From: UBA1876 sp964515395
GTDB lineage: Bacteria; Synergistota; Synergistia; Synergistales; Thermovirgaceae
NCBI GenBank assembly: GCA_964515395.1
Contig: CAZERC010000015.1
Location: forward strand, 1 to 43,858
DNA length: 43,858 nt
Direction: 5' to 3'
Made by a program: the position numbers and the translations under genes. Of this stretch, positions 43,806-43,858 are shown piece by piece. How positions within the stretch are numbered: the first letter of the stretch is position 1; the number at the start of each line of letters is the position of its first letter. The notes beneath the pieces were generated by a model that saw only the letters and a program-made list of their open reading frames with translations, was not told where the DNA came from and did no database searches.

Positions 43806-43858
43806 ATGCTGTCGGACATTGAGATAGCGCAGAGAGCGAAGATGGAACCCATCGGGGA
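43806..43858 (+). CDS. fhs: formate-tetrahydrofolate ligase, N-terminus only
   Basis: The last 53 bases encode MLSDIEIAQRAKMEPIG, the highly conserved start of formate-tetrahydrofolate ligase (family MxSDIEIAQxAKxxPI). The enzyme makes 10-formyl-THF from formate, THF and ATP and is central to one-carbon metabolism of anaerobes; with panB it also touches the folate one-carbon pool. GGGAGAG is 8-10 nt upstream. A short frame MSNLLNFVKGE (43764-43799) and another 17-codon frame just before it may be chance. The gene continues past the window. Confidence 0.85.
   Translation, partial: MLSDIEIAQRAKMEPIG

Noticed and set aside
1..43858. tRNA, rRNA, IS elements, prophage or CRISPR loci
   Set aside because: No cloverleaf with a CCA-type end, rRNA segments, transposase or integrase motifs, or direct-repeat arrays were recognised by eye.

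Overview
GENERAL CHARACTER. This is a GC-rich (roughly 57-58%) stretch of bacterial chromosome from an obligate anaerobe. It carries an oxygen-independent glycyl-radical ribonucleotide reductase (RNR) locus, a B12-dependent class II RNR with an intein, the start of formate-tetrahydrofolate ligase, two M20 amidohydrolases, a glycine-betaine-type binding protein and a secondary alcohol dehydrogenase. The gene mix resembles amino-acid-fermenting Synergistota, but I infer that from gene content only. No rRNA, tRNA, CRISPR array or insertion sequence was seen. A run of 100 N (16874-16973) shows this is a draft or metagenome scaffold.

LAYOUT. 1-1034 (-): truncated membrane acyltransferase (HGSNAT/DUF1624 type). 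1421-3185 (+): pantothenate pair panB-panE. 3351-5249 (+): SagB-type nitroreductase and an EamA transporter. 5416-8068 (+): promoter, aromatic-rich leader peptide, strong terminator, then a polytopic transporter and an M20 hydrolase, which looks like a classical attenuator-controlled operon. 8156-8428 (-): wreck of a GGDEF gene. 8588-9985 (+): two small membrane proteins. 9982-12732 (-): FIST sensor plus PAS/GGDEF cyclase operon. 12997-16000: envelope proteins, including a Sel1-repeat protein with a proline-rich stalk. 16000-24686 (-): a single giant secreted gene (about 2,843 aa) split by a spurious scaffold gap. 24863-29645: P-type ATPase, C_GCAxxG_C_C protein, DUF362 protein. 29727-32776 (+): anaerobic RNR operon. 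32784-33689 (-): ZIP metal transporter. 34058-35116 (+): alcohol dehydrogenase with an in-frame amber codon. 35419-40149 (+): betaine-type binding protein, M20 hydrolase, PAS/HD-GYP protein, HpcH/HpaI aldolase. 40260-43502 (-): nrdJ with a 371-aa intein. 43806-end (+): start of fhs.

MAIN POINT. The anaerobic RNR is split. The large NrdD (683 aa) ends just after its zinc-binding cysteines and has no glycyl-radical loop. The activase gene nrdG overlaps its end. A 50-aa gene follows (32624-32776) that encodes exactly the missing piece, with the motif SRVVGFL and the downstream QWNRGKKEEYKDR block. The radical-carrying domain is thus a separate polypeptide, analogous to the GrcA/YfiD spare part of pyruvate formate-lyase but here apparently the only copy at the locus. 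Tandem NrdR-box-like sequences lie upstream of both this operon and nrdJ, so the two RNRs are probably co-regulated.

OTHER HIGHLIGHTS. The leader peptide MNWFGFYYYGG plus terminator at 5482-5636 suggests aromatic amino acid attenuation of a transporter/amidohydrolase operon. The alcohol dehydrogenase has TAG at codon 21, exactly where base composition jumps from about 37% to about 63% GC. A 55-bp exact duplication flanks the N gap, and collapsing it restores one reading frame. A nucleotidyltransferase-like signature sits near the N-terminus of the giant secreted protein.
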